Assembly (NCBI GenBank): GCA_013359135.1
Contig: JABWCN010000013.1
Coordinates: 1 to 64,000 of the forward strand
Length of the DNA: 64,000 bases
Reading direction: 5' to 3'
DNA from: Pseudobdellovibrionaceae bacterium
GTDB lineage: Bacteria; Bdellovibrionota; Bdellovibrionia; Bdellovibrionales; Bdellovibrionaceae
The notes below the pieces were generated by a model. That model worked only from the letters and a program-made list of their open reading frames with translations, searched no databases and had not been told where the DNA came from. Below are positions 27,556-36,829 of the stretch, piece by piece (position 1 is the first letter of the stretch; every line of letters begins with the position of its first letter). The position numbers and the translations under genes were made by a program.

Positions 27556-28482
27556 TTAAGATAAAGACTTTCCAGCAAAAGCTTCCATTACTTTATGCAA
27601 AAGTTGAATAGCTTCCTTCTTTGGCCTTTGAAATGCGTTTCTTCCCATAATGCTACCAAAAGCTCCACCCTGCGCTAACTGAGAAACTTCAGCTAAAATC
27701 TCCTCGGTACCTTTAGCTTCACCGCCTGAGAAAATAACTATTCTTTTCCCATTAAAACAAGATTGAACTACATGTCGTGAACGATCAGCTAACTGACTTA
27801 CTTTAATTCCTTGCGCCTCATAAACTTTTTTAGCAGCCTCTTGCTCCAAATGAGCTGTCGGAGGTTTAACTTTAATGATATGAGCTCCCAATTGAGCCGC
27901 TAAGTGAGCCGCATAAGCGACAACATCTATCGCAGTTTCACCATCTTTAGAAAGCTGCTCACCACGTGGATAAGACCATAGGACCACTGCTAAACCTGCT
28001 TTTTTAGCTTCTTTTGCAGCAAAAGCTATTTCTTCATATTGATTTTTACGCACTGAAGATCCCGGATAAATAGTAAAACCAATTCCACCACACCCTAATC
28101 TTAAAGCATCATCAACACTCGAAGTTAATGCAGAGATAGGAGACTTATTAGAATATAAACTATCTGAGTTATTAATCTTTAAAATCAAAGGAATTTCACC
28201 TGCGTAATCGCGAGCGCAAGCCTCTAAAGCGCCAAGTGGAGCGGCATAAGCATTACAACCAGCTTCAATAGCTAGCTCAAAATGATAAGAGGGATCATAA
28301 CCATCCGGATTTTTTGCAAAACTACGCGCAGGCCCGTGCTCAAAACCTTGGTCCACAGGAAGAATAACCATTTTTCCTGTTCCTTTAAGTTTTCCTGTAT
28401 TCATAATTCTTGCTAGATTTGTTAAAACTCCTGGATTATCTGAACCATACCAGCTCAAAATTTCTCGCACTCTTGGTGTCAT
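27556..28482 (-). CDS. Class I fructose-bisphosphate aldolase (FbaB/DhnA type)
   Basis: A 308-residue class I aldolase of the DhnA/FbaB type, which forms a Schiff base between a lysine and dihydroxyacetone phosphate. Landmarks are MVILPVDQGFEHGPARSF near the N-terminus, ILKINNSDSL, the segment AHIIKVKPPTAH (Lys204 and Lys206; one is probably the Schiff-base lysine), and the phosphate-binding VIFSGGEAKG. It takes part in glycolysis/gluconeogenesis. GGAGG precedes the ATG at nine bases. It is followed on the same strand by lysS. Confidence 0.92.
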   Translation of the reverse strand: MTPRVREILSWYGSDNPGVLTNLARIMNTGKLKGTGKMVILPVDQGFEHGPARSFAKNPDGYDPSYHFELAIEAGCNAYAAPLGALEACARDYAGEIPLILKINNSDSLYSNKSPISALTSSVDDALRLGCGGIGFTIYPGSSVRKNQYEEIAFAAKEAKKAGLAVVLWSYPRGEQLSKDGETAIDVVAYAAHLAAQLGAHIIKVKPPTAHLEQEAAKKVYEAQGIKVSQLADRSRHVVQSCFNGKRIVIFSGGEAKGTEEILAEVSQLAQGGAFGSIMGRNAFQRPKKEAIQLLHKVMEAFAGKSLS

Positions 28483-28856
28483 TTTACATTCCTCCGTTTG
28501 ATTAAAAACATCTCTTTGATTTTAAAATATTTTTTAAAGTTTACTATTCTTAAATTTTATAGTTTTTAAATTCACTTTTTAGTTTTTAAAAGTTATTTAT
28601 TAATATTAATTTAATCTTTAAAAGTAGATTCAAAAAATATGCATTTTACTAATGAAAATCAAGATTTTAGCTACATAACACGGTTGCTAGAACGGATTAT
28701 TATTAATTTATCCAAAAGAAATGATTATTTCTAAGGCTTAAAAAAGTTTTAGGCATTAAAAAAAATACTGCAAATTTAACCTTAAGAGTAACTAAATTAT
28801 TCATTACTATCGCCCAAAAATCACAACAAACCTGCATAGAATTCTACAAAGTTAAC
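28483..28856. other. AT-rich intergenic region between aldolase and nfu genes
   Basis: About 370 very AT-rich bases between divergent genes. It holds the promoter and leader of the aldolase gene and presumably of the Nfu gene. AGTTTTTAAA-type runs recur, and one TTATCCAAA resembles a DnaA box, but there is only one. I see no gene, tRNA or structured RNA. Confidence 0.5.
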
Positions 28857-29501
28857 ATGCTACTTGCACTAGTCAAAATAGTGAGTTATCACATCCAACC
28901 TATGGTAAATGAAAATTCAGATTCAAAACATATGTATCCAAACAAAGCATATTCCCATAAAATAAGCTTTGAAAGCACTCCCAATCCATCAACCTATAAG
29001 TTTCTTTTTCATGAAGAACTGTTACCTGTGTCACAGGAATTTACCTCGCCTCAGGAGGCTGAAATATCACCTCTAGCCAGTAAAATTTTTGGTTTTCCTT
29101 GGACATCAAAGGTTTTTCTTGGAAAGAATTTTGTCAGCATCACAAAACAAGACTGGGTCGATTGGGAAATTTTAGCAGAACCTCTAAGTGGTCTTATTCA
29201 AGAACATCTAGATAAAGGCGAAAAACTCATCCATACACTATCTGATATTAAATCAATCGATGACAGCCTGTTAGATCCAATATCTATAAAAGTTAAACAA
29301 ATCATAGCCAGAGATATTCAGCCAGTTGTAGCTCTAGACGGCGGAGAAATTGTTTTCCATAGCTACAAAGATAATGTCGTTTTTGTGCAAATGAAAGGTT
29401 CTTGTGCTGGTTGCCCTAGCTCCACAGCCACTCTAAAACAAGGAATCGAAGTCAGAATCAAGGAACTTGTCCCCGAGGTTCTCGAAGTTGTTGCCATTTA
29501 G
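28857..29501 (+). CDS. Nfu-type iron-sulfur scaffold/carrier protein
   Basis: A protein of up to 214 residues. The N-terminal Nfu_N domain begins ISFESTPNPSTYKFLFHEEL. The C-terminal NifU-like domain carries GSCAGCPSSTATLKQGIE with Cys183 and Cys186. The CxxC pair binds an Fe-S cluster shared between two subunits, for delivery to client proteins. The ATG at 28857 gives the full length; internal ATGs at 28902 and 28932 are possible, and no candidate has a clear ribosome-binding site. The family core begins at about residue 37. Confidence 0.9.
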   Translation: MLLALVKIVSYHIQPMVNENSDSKHMYPNKAYSHKISFESTPNPSTYKFLFHEELLPVSQEFTSPQEAEISPLASKIFGFPWTSKVFLGKNFVSITKQDWVDWEILAEPLSGLIQEHLDKGEKLIHTLSDIKSIDDSLLDPISIKVKQIIARDIQPVVALDGGEIVFHSYKDNVVFVQMKGSCAGCPSSTATLKQGIEVRIKELVPEVLEVVAI

Positions 29502-29514
29502 TTATTATTCCAGA

Positions 29515-29550
29515 CCATGATGGTTTTCTAAAATCGCAAAATCATCATGG
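29515..29550. terminator. Hairpin between convergent nfu and barrel-protein genes
   Basis: CCATGATG (29515-29522) pairs with CATCATGG (29543-29550). One G-U pair and four A-T pairs extend the stem to 13 bp. It lies between convergent genes and overlaps the final codons of the minus-strand gene. The weak T-tail makes termination uncertain. Confidence 0.45.
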
Positions 29551-30145
29551 ACTCAATAGCTTTGAGTGAAACAAGGCTGGTTTGCTTTTTTCCCTCACTA
29601 GTAAACTCACCCAAAAACTTCAAATAAGAATAACCGAACAAGAGTTGCAACCGTGAGCTCACCTTATAACCAATTTGATAGTCACTTCCAATATAAGATA
29701 CGTAGTTTTTATAGTCCGCACCATTCCATTTCAAAGTATAGATACCCGTAGAAACATAGAAGTTTTGATTCAAATGAAACACGATCTGAGTAAATGGTTT
29801 AAAAGCTAAAAAATCTGGAAGTGAATTTTCCGTTTTCGAGTTTTGCAAAATTCCAACACCCACATTAACTCCAATTCCCGACTCAGGAATATAGGAATAA
29901 CCAGTGATAAAAGTAAGACCTAGACTCTCTTGGTTTTTATTCTTTAATTTTTCATTATCAAACGATGCTGACATAAGAGAATAGGAAAGTCCTGAAAAAA
30001 AGCCTTTAATAGTTTTTTTTTCCATGTCTTCCTGCTTCAGCGAATAACCCATTGGCATTGGATTATCCTTTGACATTTCTTGTGCTGTTATGGTCGTTAC
30101 TACAAAAAATAAAACACAAAAAAGTCTAAAAACATTAATAAGCAT
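29528..30145 (-). CDS. Predicted outer-membrane beta-barrel protein
   Basis: A 205-residue protein with a signal peptide (LINVFRLFCVLFFVVTTITA). The mature chain has alternating amphipathic strands with glycine and aromatic residues (GVNVGVGILQ and FYVSTGIYTLKW) and ends in Phe (SMMILRF), as outer-membrane barrels do. The length suits an 8-strand barrel. It follows the EEP-type hydrolase gene by 56 bases on the same strand and may share its transcript. No specific family is recognised. Confidence 0.7.
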   Translation of the reverse strand: MLINVFRLFCVLFFVVTTITAQEMSKDNPMPMGYSLKQEDMEKKTIKGFFSGLSYSLMSASFDNEKLKNKNQESLGLTFITGYSYIPESGIGVNVGVGILQNSKTENSLPDFLAFKPFTQIVFHLNQNFYVSTGIYTLKWNGADYKNYVSYIGSDYQIGYKVSSRLQLLFGYSYLKFLGEFTSEGKKQTSLVSLKAIESMMILRF

Positions 30146-30201
30146 TTTCTCATTAAATCAGTAAGTTAGTATTTTTGACTAGAGCTTTAACTTAAATTTG
30201 T

Positions 30202-31299
30202 TTATTTTTTCCACTTTAATCTAGCGTAAACTGGCAAATGGTCCGAAACTCCTATTAACTTAATAGGGTCAAATCTCTCTGGTTTGCCATTTAAAAAATG
30301 AACAGATTTCTCTTGAATCACTTGAATACTAGATAAATCTACCTTCCAATTTTTTTTATTCAACGAACTACTAAAAAACAAGACATCCAAAAACTCCCAT
30401 TGCCCCTTATAATTATGCGACCCCAAACAATCAGCACAAGCATCAATGTGTGACACCAACCCCAAAGGACCTAAATACTTAGAGTACAATCCCTTTTTTT
30501 CATCTTCTCTTTTAGTAATATTAAAGTCTCCGCCAACAATAATAGCTTCAGATTTTCTAGCTTCAACCAAAGAACTTAAGTACTCAATCGCTTGAGATCT
30601 AAAATAGGTTGGGTTCCCTTGGGATGGAAAATGCACACCAAGAAAACGAATCTTATTATTTTCAGATAACGACATCTGCGGCAAGGTTACCACTACATCT
30701 AAAATACCTCTAGATTTTTTATTTTTACCAGTATCTCTCTTGCCTCTATATTTGAATGGAATTTCATGAAGTTCAGCTTTACCTTTTTGAGGAAACCGGC
30801 TTAAAAAAGCGACATCTATACCACGAGGGTCTTGTCCTTCTATAATCACAGCCGTTTTATATCCAGCAGAAGCAAGATACCTTTGGTTTAACATATCAAG
30901 AACATTTTTATTTTCAACCTCAACTAAAATTAAATTATCAGGTCCCTTGCCTTGCTCTACTGATAAAATAACCTTAGCTAGCTGACTCAATTTTCTATCT
31001 AAAACTTTTTCGTTCCAATCTAAGTTTAAACAATCTTTCCGATGTCTTGGTGACCTAATAGAAAAACATTTCCTTCGAAACTCATCACTCTGTTTTTCCT
31101 TTAAGGGTAAAAAAGTTTCATCTTCTTTGTGAAGATCATGCTTAGTATCAAATAAATTTTCTACATTAAATACCATCACTGAAAATTCAAAGTCTTGATC
31201 TGCTTTTAACACTGAAATACCAAGACACTGAATGGCCATCAAAAATAATATTTGCATCCTAAAATTTGATAAAATCTTATACCACGCTTCACACTTCAT
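30202..31299 (-). CDS. Exported endonuclease/exonuclease/phosphatase (EEP) family protein
   Basis: A 365-residue member of the EEP superfamily (DNase I, exonuclease III and sphingomyelinase-like enzymes). It shows an N-terminal signal sequence (about 15-33), then [11 protein letters not shown] with the conserved Asn45 and Glu47, VGGDFNI in the middle, and the C-terminal [11 protein letters not shown] with the catalytic His. The metal-binding and catalytic residues look intact, so an active hydrolase is likely. Being exported, it may act as an extracellular nuclease or phosphodiesterase. AGGGAG precedes the ATG. It is 26 bases after the pseudouridine synthase gene. Confidence 0.85.
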   Translation of the reverse strand: MKCEAWYKILSNFRMQILFLMAIQCLGISVLKADQDFEFSVMVFNVENLFDTKHDLHKEDETFLPLKEKQSDEFRRKCFSIRSPRHRKDCLNLDWNEKVLDRKLSQLAKVILSVEQGKGPDNLILVEVENKNVLDMLNQRYLASAGYKTAVIIEGQDPRGIDVAFLSRFPQKGKAELHEIPFKYRGKRDTGKNKKSRGILDVVVTLPQMSLSENNKIRFLGVHFPSQGNPTYFRSQAIEYLSSLVEARKSEAIIVGGDFNITKREDEKKGLYSKYLGPLGLVSHIDACADCLGSHNYKGQWEFLDVLFFSSSLNKKNWKVDLSSIQVIQEKSVHFLNGKPERFDPIKLIGVSDHLPVYARLKWKK

Positions 31300-31325
31300 A
31301 ATTTGCTCCCTTTATCTTATCTACT

Positions 31326-32291
31326 TCATTTGAGTTTTTTCTTTAACTTGTCACCTTGCTGAAACTGTTCAAAGAGATTTTGAGGATGCTTTATTTTAAT
31401 CGACCTTCCATCTCCTGGATTTATAAATTCTATGCAATTGGATTGCAACCAAAGTCGCTCATCCAAAGCTCCTCCATAAATAATATCTCCGACTATGGGA
31501 AACCTTAAATGACTTAATTGAGCACGGATTTGATGCGTTCTCCCTGTTCCCAACTCAATATCAATCCCCTGGTAGTTTGCACTTAATAATTCCTTGTGAG
31601 TTATAGTCAGTTCACACAATTTGTGATTAAGATCCTCTTTTTCTGTTAGTTTTTTGGGAGCCTGTTTTGAATTTACCATCCAATGTCTCTTCAAACCTAA
31701 ACTTAGTTCATCCCCCTGAGAATTTTTAGAAATAATAGCCTTATAATACTTTTTAAGCTGTCTTTTCTGAAAGCTATCATTTACTGCAGCCTGTACCAAC
31801 TGTGATTTAGCTATCAACAACAAGCCTTCTGTTTCTTGATCAAGTCGATGAGTTCCGAAAAGAGGAATTCCTAATGATAGAGTCAGTTGAGATAAAACAT
31901 TTTCAGACCAATTATCTACCGTTGGATGAACAGGCATTCCCGAAGGTTTACAAAGAACTATGACTTCTTCGTTTTCAAAAACAATCAACTTTGGCAACTC
32001 CATCCAAGAATAAAAATACCTCTTTGGACTTAAATGAATTCGTATAAAAGTGTTATCAGAAATATCTGTAGTTAGTTCCTCAATCTTGTGCAACCTTTTC
32101 TGATTTACATAACAACACCCCATATGCAAAAGAAAATCCAAATCTAGACTCAACAGACTTTGATCTTGGTTATGATAATCCTGGATCAAAGGCAAGAGCT
32201 GGTTTTCCCAAAGCTCTCGCAATGAAACTGTCTTAGATGTCACAAAACCGAGCACAGTATTTTTAAAACCAAAAAATTTGTATTTATGCAT
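31326..32291 (-). CDS. RluA-family pseudouridine synthase
   Basis: A 321-residue RNA pseudouridine synthase. The signature GTHRLDQETEGLLLIAKS contains the catalytic Asp151. The region before it (VLCKPSGMPVHPT) and the C-terminal ELGTGRTHQIRAQLSHL are standard RluA-family blocks. A possible N-terminal S4-like RNA-binding part lies at about 20-90 (LLHMGCCYVNQKRL). The exact RNA site cannot be assigned; RluA, RluC and RluD types share these motifs. It begins a minus-strand run with the EEP hydrolase and the barrel protein. Confidence 0.92.
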   Translation of the reverse strand: MHKYKFFGFKNTVLGFVTSKTVSLRELWENQLLPLIQDYHNQDQSLLSLDLDFLLHMGCCYVNQKRLHKIEELTTDISDNTFIRIHLSPKRYFYSWMELPKLIVFENEEVIVLCKPSGMPVHPTVDNWSENVLSQLTLSLGIPLFGTHRLDQETEGLLLIAKSQLVQAAVNDSFQKRQLKKYYKAIISKNSQGDELSLGLKRHWMVNSKQAPKKLTEKEDLNHKLCELTITHKELLSANYQGIDIELGTGRTHQIRAQLSHLRFPIVGDIIYGGALDERLWLQSNCIEFINPGDGRSIKIKHPQNLFEQFQQGDKLKKKLK

Positions 32292-32466
32292 AGAGAAATA
32301 GGGGTTTTTTAATTACAATTAGTCAAGAATCTTTAATATACTAAGAGGGTTAAAGCTAAAAATGAAGCTTTATCTTATATTTATACCTTTTTAACTTGAA
32401 CTTAGCCTAAGCTGCAAGTTTTAAGAACTTTAGAGATGTAATGATAGATTTTTGCTAGGAGATAAC

Positions 32467-33135
32467 TTGGAGAGTATTTTCAATCATGAATTGTTTCAGT
32501 GGTTTGCTCAGTTCGCCTTTGAACCGACAAAGGTATATCTAGGACTTTGCCTAATGATGCTTGCCTCAGCGGTTGGACTCCCTTTACCTGAGGAGGTCAC
32601 TTTGGTGAGCGTAGGTTTTTTAGCGTTCATGGGTTCTCGCCCTGATCTTTTCCCTCCGCCCTTTACAGGAGCTCCTGTCGTCAACGTCCATGAAGCTGCA
32701 ATCATTGCCTTTGGTGCCGTAGTATTCAGCGATTGTATGATTTATTTTATGGGTAGAAAGTGGGGAAGAAAAATTCTTTTTCATCCACGACTAAAGAAAA
32801 TATTGTCAGAAGAAGCTCTTAAAAAAGGTGAGTTGTGGACAAAAAAATACGGTAACTTTGCAGTATTTGCATTTCGATTCACCCCTGGAGTACGGTTTCC
32901 TGGTCACTTAGCATGTGGTATGCTTCACTTTTCTGCTTTAAAATTTATTTTTATTGATGGTTTAGCTGCCCTTATAAGTGTTCCCACTCAAATCTATTTA
33001 TTAGCAACCTACGGTAAAGAAATTCTTTCTGTCATTCACAAGTTTAAAATGATTTTACTTGGTTTGTTTGCTGTTTTTATTATCTTCTTTATATTGAAAA
33101 AAATTAACGAGAAAATGAGAATGAGGAACTCTTGA
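32467..33135 (+). CDS. DedA/VTT-family membrane protein
   Basis: A 222-residue inner-membrane protein. The TTG at 32467 has AGGAG five bases upstream; a TTG five codons earlier sits before that site and is rejected. The glycine/proline-rich GLPLPEEVTLVSVGFL and the signature FRFTPGVRFPG are DedA-family features, with three to five membrane segments and a basic C-terminal tail (KKINEKMRMRNS). DedA proteins are implicated in lipid transport (undecaprenyl-phosphate recycling) and membrane homeostasis. Its stop codon overlaps the next start (TTGA), so the pair is coupled. Confidence 0.9.
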   Translation: MESIFNHELFQWFAQFAFEPTKVYLGLCLMMLASAVGLPLPEEVTLVSVGFLAFMGSRPDLFPPPFTGAPVVNVHEAAIIAFGAVVFSDCMIYFMGRKWGRKILFHPRLKKILSEEALKKGELWTKKYGNFAVFAFRFTPGVRFPGHLACGMLHFSALKFIFIDGLAALISVPTQIYLLATYGKEILSVIHKFKMILLGLFAVFIIFFILKKINEKMRMRNS

Positions 33136-33776
33136 ACGCTATCAATGAAGACCATTTACTTGTAGTGATTGATAGCTTTGTAGATTTTTCTAATCATGTC
33201 TTCGTACTTGGATATGATTTACGGATAGATGCTCATTCTTATTGTCGTTTTCCACTTCATGCACATTTTCAAAAATTAGAACCTCAAGCTATCTATCAAA
33301 TTGAAAAAAATCTAATTGAAAGTTCCAAAAACTCTAGAGGCTCTACGATCGAATCTTCTTTTTATAAAATAAGAAAGATATCTGAAGAAGAGCTTAACCC
33401 CATTGAAAAAATATACTACACACATTTTAATAAAAAAAAGACCTTATCTCCAAATGAAAATTTAGTGAATAATGCTAACTTGTCGATTCACGTTGGTATT
33501 GTAAAAGAAATTATTCCCGTTGCTAGTGTGATTGGAGCTTCACTAGATTTGGTAATTTCTTTCCCTGAATTTAGTTCGCCTATCACAACAAGAACTCAAA
33601 ACTTAAAATACCAAGTTCAACAACCAGCCGTAGCATTGATAAAAAAAATTAAATCCTCACAAGGTGAAGTCATTAACGTTTTAGGTCTTAAGGATCTAAA
33701 CGAAGTTTCCGACTATCTAAAACCAGATTTCTTAGAAAAAAGAAATCTTCAAATTTTAGCTGTGGACTACCGTTAA
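33132..33776 (+). CDS. Hypothetical protein coupled to the DedA gene
   Basis: A 214-residue protein starting from TTG within the DedA stop codon, with GAGGA before it. It has no signal peptide or membrane segment. The sequence starts EDHLLVVIDSFVDFSNHVFV and contains GIVKEIIPVASVIGASLD and LGLKDLNEVSDYL. I recognise no family. Translational coupling suggests a functional link with the DedA protein or its pathway. It ends one base before the minus-strand gene at 33778. Confidence 0.65.
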   Translation: MNAINEDHLLVVIDSFVDFSNHVFVLGYDLRIDAHSYCRFPLHAHFQKLEPQAIYQIEKNLIESSKNSRGSTIESSFYKIRKISEEELNPIEKIYYTHFNKKKTLSPNENLVNNANLSIHVGIVKEIIPVASVIGASLDLVISFPEFSSPITTRTQNLKYQVQQPAVALIKKIKSSQGEVINVLGLKDLNEVSDYLKPDFLEKRNLQILAVDYR

Positions 33777-33777
33777 A

Positions 33778-34812
33778 CTAAGCAATCCTTTTTTGAAAGT
33801 GCTTTGAACTTAGCTCACAACACACGTTCAGTTTTACAGAATGTTGATGATCTCTAAAGTCATATTCATGCCAAAATATTTTCTCATAACCTTCTTGGAT
33901 ACCAAAAATCTCCTCTCTGATTTTAAACAAAAGACCTGCCTCAGATCCTAAAAGCCAGTCCATTTGAACTAAATAAAGTGCTTCTTCTAGTTCCTTAGGA
34001 CTTAAGTTAGAAAGAAAATTTTCTGGCAAATGATCAATCAAATGACAAGCATTGTGAGAGTACTGATGAAAACTTTTGTACATAGGTTCAAATAACAGTT
34101 TTTCAATTTTAACATCGCTAGAACGACCACTAACAAAGGGTATGAATAGCTTCTTAAACTGAAAGTAGTTTAGGGCATCATTCACAATGTATTCAGCCTT
34201 TGGTAAATAATCAGTTATGGAGTCCATTTTCAAAGACTCGTGTGAACTATCTTCAACGTATGAATTATGGTCGATAGCTACCAAAGATCTGATATTCCAC
34301 AAAAAAGAATATAAAAATAGAAGTTTTTGCTGAAACTCGGGGGAAAAACTAAGCGAGAAATTGAATAATAGTGGGGTTTTCATTTGATCCTCTAGGTAAT
34401 CAATTAGATCGTTTACCAAATAGAGGTCCTTTAAGTTAACTTTATCTTTATGCCAAATCTCTGCTAAACAAGAGTCAAACTTCTTTTCAAAGTTTTCAAT
34501 TAATTCTGGATTTTGCTGATGTGTCTGCTCATGCAATGCAAGCACACGTTTTCTTGATCTTCCGTACATTTCATAAGAGGCCTCTACCTGCCTCCATACC
34601 TCAATTGTATTTTCAAGATCAAAGGCGTTTGGCTTATTCATTGTCTTATTTATATTGTAAAAACTAAGGGCGGTTAATACATCAGCATAATATTTAAGAG
34701 GCTTTCCATGCTTAGACTCTTTGTTAGGGTGAGAATTCAACTCAAATGTGTATGGTTTTAATATTGGGCCTTTTTCTAATTTCAAGTCAAATTCAAAAAT
34801 TTTTAATGCCAC
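33778..34812 (-). CDS. Hypothetical soluble protein
   Basis: A 344-residue protein from the GTG at 34812, with AAGGAG at eight bases; a GTG three codons earlier overlaps that site and is rejected. It has no signal peptide or membrane segment. The sequence looks helical (YSFLWNIRSLVAIDHNSYVE, EALYLVQMDWLLGSEAGL) with no motif I recognise. It is tail-to-tail with the gene at 33132, one base apart, and divergent from the TatD-like gene at 34929. Confidence 0.6.
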   Translation of the reverse strand: MALKIFEFDLKLEKGPILKPYTFELNSHPNKESKHGKPLKYYADVLTALSFYNINKTMNKPNAFDLENTIEVWRQVEASYEMYGRSRKRVLALHEQTHQQNPELIENFEKKFDSCLAEIWHKDKVNLKDLYLVNDLIDYLEDQMKTPLLFNFSLSFSPEFQQKLLFLYSFLWNIRSLVAIDHNSYVEDSSHESLKMDSITDYLPKAEYIVNDALNYFQFKKLFIPFVSGRSSDVKIEKLLFEPMYKSFHQYSHNACHLIDHLPENFLSNLSPKELEEALYLVQMDWLLGSEAGLLFKIREEIFGIQEGYEKIFWHEYDFRDHQHSVKLNVCCELSSKHFQKRIA

Positions 34813-34928
34813 GACAATCACTCCTTGATAAAGCTTGAGTCTTTAAATATCAGATGAAAAAACTATCGACAAAATCCCCCATTTCATGAGACTAGTTTTC
34901 AACGAATATAAAAGAAACCAGGAGTTTG

Positions 34929-35756
34929 ATGTTGAATGGATATATTGATTGCCATAACCATCTGGCAGAAATTTTTCATAAAAATCCTGATCAAGCCCAG
35001 ATCTTGATCAAGGAATCCTATGAGCAACACATTACTTACTTCATGCAGGGTGGAATTGGTCCAGAAAACTGGAATTATCAACTTGAACTACAACAACTAT
35101 ATCCTGGTAAAATTGGCCTTTGCTTTGGGTTACATCCTTACTGGATTGCAGAACACAATGATGAACTTTGCGAGCAAGCCATGGATAAGCTGAATCAAAC
35201 CTTAACTCAACAATCTAAGTCAGGAACCCTTTTAGCTCTTGGAGAACTAGGACTCGACTTTAGAGCTTCCATTGTCAAAAACAACCATGCCCATCAACTA
35301 AAATTTTTTGAAATGCAATTAGAGATGAGCCGCTGGTTTCAGCTGCCGTTAGTTTTTCACTTTGTACAGTGTTTTGAGGAATGTAAAAAATTCTTTGATT
35401 TTTTTGTCGATTTTCAAATTCAAGGTCTAGTTCATTCTTTTAATGGACCACCTGACCATTTAGCCTACTGGATAAAAAAAGATCTTTTGCTCTCTATTGG
35501 TGGTCCAGTTTGTCATCCACGCAACAAAAAACTTCATGAAAGTGTAAAAAAAATCCCCCTAGAACTGCTTGTTTTAGAAACAGATAGTCCAGACCAAGCT
35601 CCGCCATCCTTTCCCAGGGGAGAAAACCGACCCATTTCTTTATGGGATGTTGCAAAAACTATAGGAATTATAAGAAACCTGGACGCAGAAAAAATTCTTG
35701 ATATAAGTAATAAAAATTTTCAACGTGTTTTTGGAGAAATACCCCATGGAAGTTAA
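34929..35756 (+). CDS. TatD-family metal-dependent hydrolase
   Basis: A 275-residue TatD/YcfH-type hydrolase with the metal ligands in order: HxH at 9-11 (DCHNHL), Glu106 (LGELGLDF), His144 (LVFHFVQ), His169 (LVHSFNG) and Asp219 (LETDSPDQAP). Members act as DNases or on related substrates. The ATG at 34929 with CAGGAG upstream is the start; a TTG one codon earlier is too close to that site. The C-terminal end overlaps the start of the TcdA-like gene by 11 bases. Compared with typical TatD the second His block is divergent, but the ligand set is complete. Confidence 0.88.
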   Translation: MLNGYIDCHNHLAEIFHKNPDQAQILIKESYEQHITYFMQGGIGPENWNYQLELQQLYPGKIGLCFGLHPYWIAEHNDELCEQAMDKLNQTLTQQSKSGTLLALGELGLDFRASIVKNNHAHQLKFFEMQLEMSRWFQLPLVFHFVQCFEECKKFFDFFVDFQIQGLVHSFNGPPDHLAYWIKKDLLLSIGGPVCHPRNKKLHESVKKIPLELLVLETDSPDQAPPSFPRGENRPISLWDVAKTIGIIRNLDAEKILDISNKNFQRVFGEIPHGS

Positions 35757-36609
35757 TCAATCTACCTCACAATCAACAACTGACGAGAAAACTCATCATA
35801 TCCCTGAAACCAAATACGTCCTTCATCGCCGCTTTGATCGTATGGGTCGACTCATTGGTGATGAAAAAATGGAAAAACTCATGAGTTCCCACGTTATGAT
35901 TATTGGATTAGGTGGGGTTGGATCTTGGGCAGCTGAAAGCATCGCAAGGTCGGGAGTTGGAAAAATCACTTTGGTTGATTTTGATGATATCTGTATAACC
36001 AATGCTAATCGTCAGTTGCATGCTCTTACAGGACTTGTTGGAAAAAAGAAAGCCCACATTATGGCAGAGAGACTCCAAAAAATTAACCCTCAAGCTAAAG
36101 TCGTTGGAATGGACCTTTTTTATCATGCGGAAACTTCAGAACAAATTTTTGCAGACAAACCTGATTACGTCATTGATGCCATAGATAATATAACAGCCAA
36201 ATGCCACCTCATTGCTACGGCTAAAGCCAAAGGAATAAAAGTGATTATGAGTGGGGGTTCTGGTTCCAAAATTGATCCGACTAAAATTAAAGTTTCAGAT
36301 CTTTCAAAGACTAATGTGGATCCCCTTTGCTCTACCATTAGGAAATTATTACGCCAAAATTTTCAATTTCCTAGGGATAAATCTTTTGGTGTTCCTTGCG
36401 TTTGGTCAGATGAAACCCCCAGAGATCCTGTAGCTCTTCATTATGACAAAGGAGAGGGATTTAAATGTGTTTGCCATCAGAATGATTTCAATCTACATTC
36501 CTGCGATAGTCGCAATGTAATTCATGGCACAGCAAGCTTTGTCACAGGAGCTTTTGGTCTCAATTTAGCTGGCTGGGTTGTCAGAGACATTGTTCAAGAA
36601 AATAACTAA
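35746..36609 (+). CDS. tcdA: ThiF-family tRNA A37 threonylcarbamoyl dehydratase (TcdA-like)
   Basis: A 287-residue E1-like/ThiF-family enzyme. The ATP-binding Gly-rich loop GLGGVG lies at 54-59, followed by ITLVDFDDICITNANRQL. The C-terminal half has VPCVWSDETPRDPV and GTASFVTGAFGLNLAGWVVR, typical of TcdA (CsdL), which cyclises the t6A modification of tRNA to ct6A. The ATG at 35746 is chosen because GGAG lies upstream. An upstream start at 35725 is in frame but would lengthen the overlap with the TatD-like gene. Confidence 0.88.
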   Translation: MEVNQSTSQSTTDEKTHHIPETKYVLHRRFDRMGRLIGDEKMEKLMSSHVMIIGLGGVGSWAAESIARSGVGKITLVDFDDICITNANRQLHALTGLVGKKKAHIMAERLQKINPQAKVVGMDLFYHAETSEQIFADKPDYVIDAIDNITAKCHLIATAKAKGIKVIMSGGSGSKIDPTKIKVSDLSKTNVDPLCSTIRKLLRQNFQFPRDKSFGVPCVWSDETPRDPVALHYDKGEGFKCVCHQNDFNLHSCDSRNVIHGTASFVTGAFGLNLAGWVVRDIVQENN

Positions 36610-36620
36610 CTGGAGCTATC

Positions 36621-36749
36621 ATGATAGGATATTCTTTATTTTTTCTTTTTAGTTTATTTATTATTTTACTTGGTTGCGTGGTTCTGGGGGTCACTTTTAG
36701 AGCATGGTATTTGGAGGCTAAATCCAAAAAAAAAGTCTCTAAATCTTAG
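36621..36749 (+). CDS. 42-residue single-pass membrane protein
   Basis: A short open frame with TGGAG seven bases upstream of the ATG. The product has a hydrophobic segment (SLFFLFSLFIILLGCVVLGV) and then a basic tail (EAKSKKKVSKS), giving one membrane span with an inside-positive C-terminus. It begins 11 bases after the TcdA-like gene, so it is likely co-transcribed. No family is recognised. Confidence 0.55.
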   Translation: MIGYSLFFLFSLFIILLGCVVLGVTFRAWYLEAKSKKKVSKS

Positions 36750-36829
36750 ACCTCATAAAAGCTCTGGAACTTTAAAAAAACTTATGCTATCAACTTTCAC
36801 TCATTAAGCACCTCAAGGAGGGTCAATTC

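Noticed and set aside
28500-28856. Possible replication-origin-like region
   Set aside because: It is AT-rich but has only one DnaA-box-like sequence and no dnaA, gyrB or rep gene nearby.
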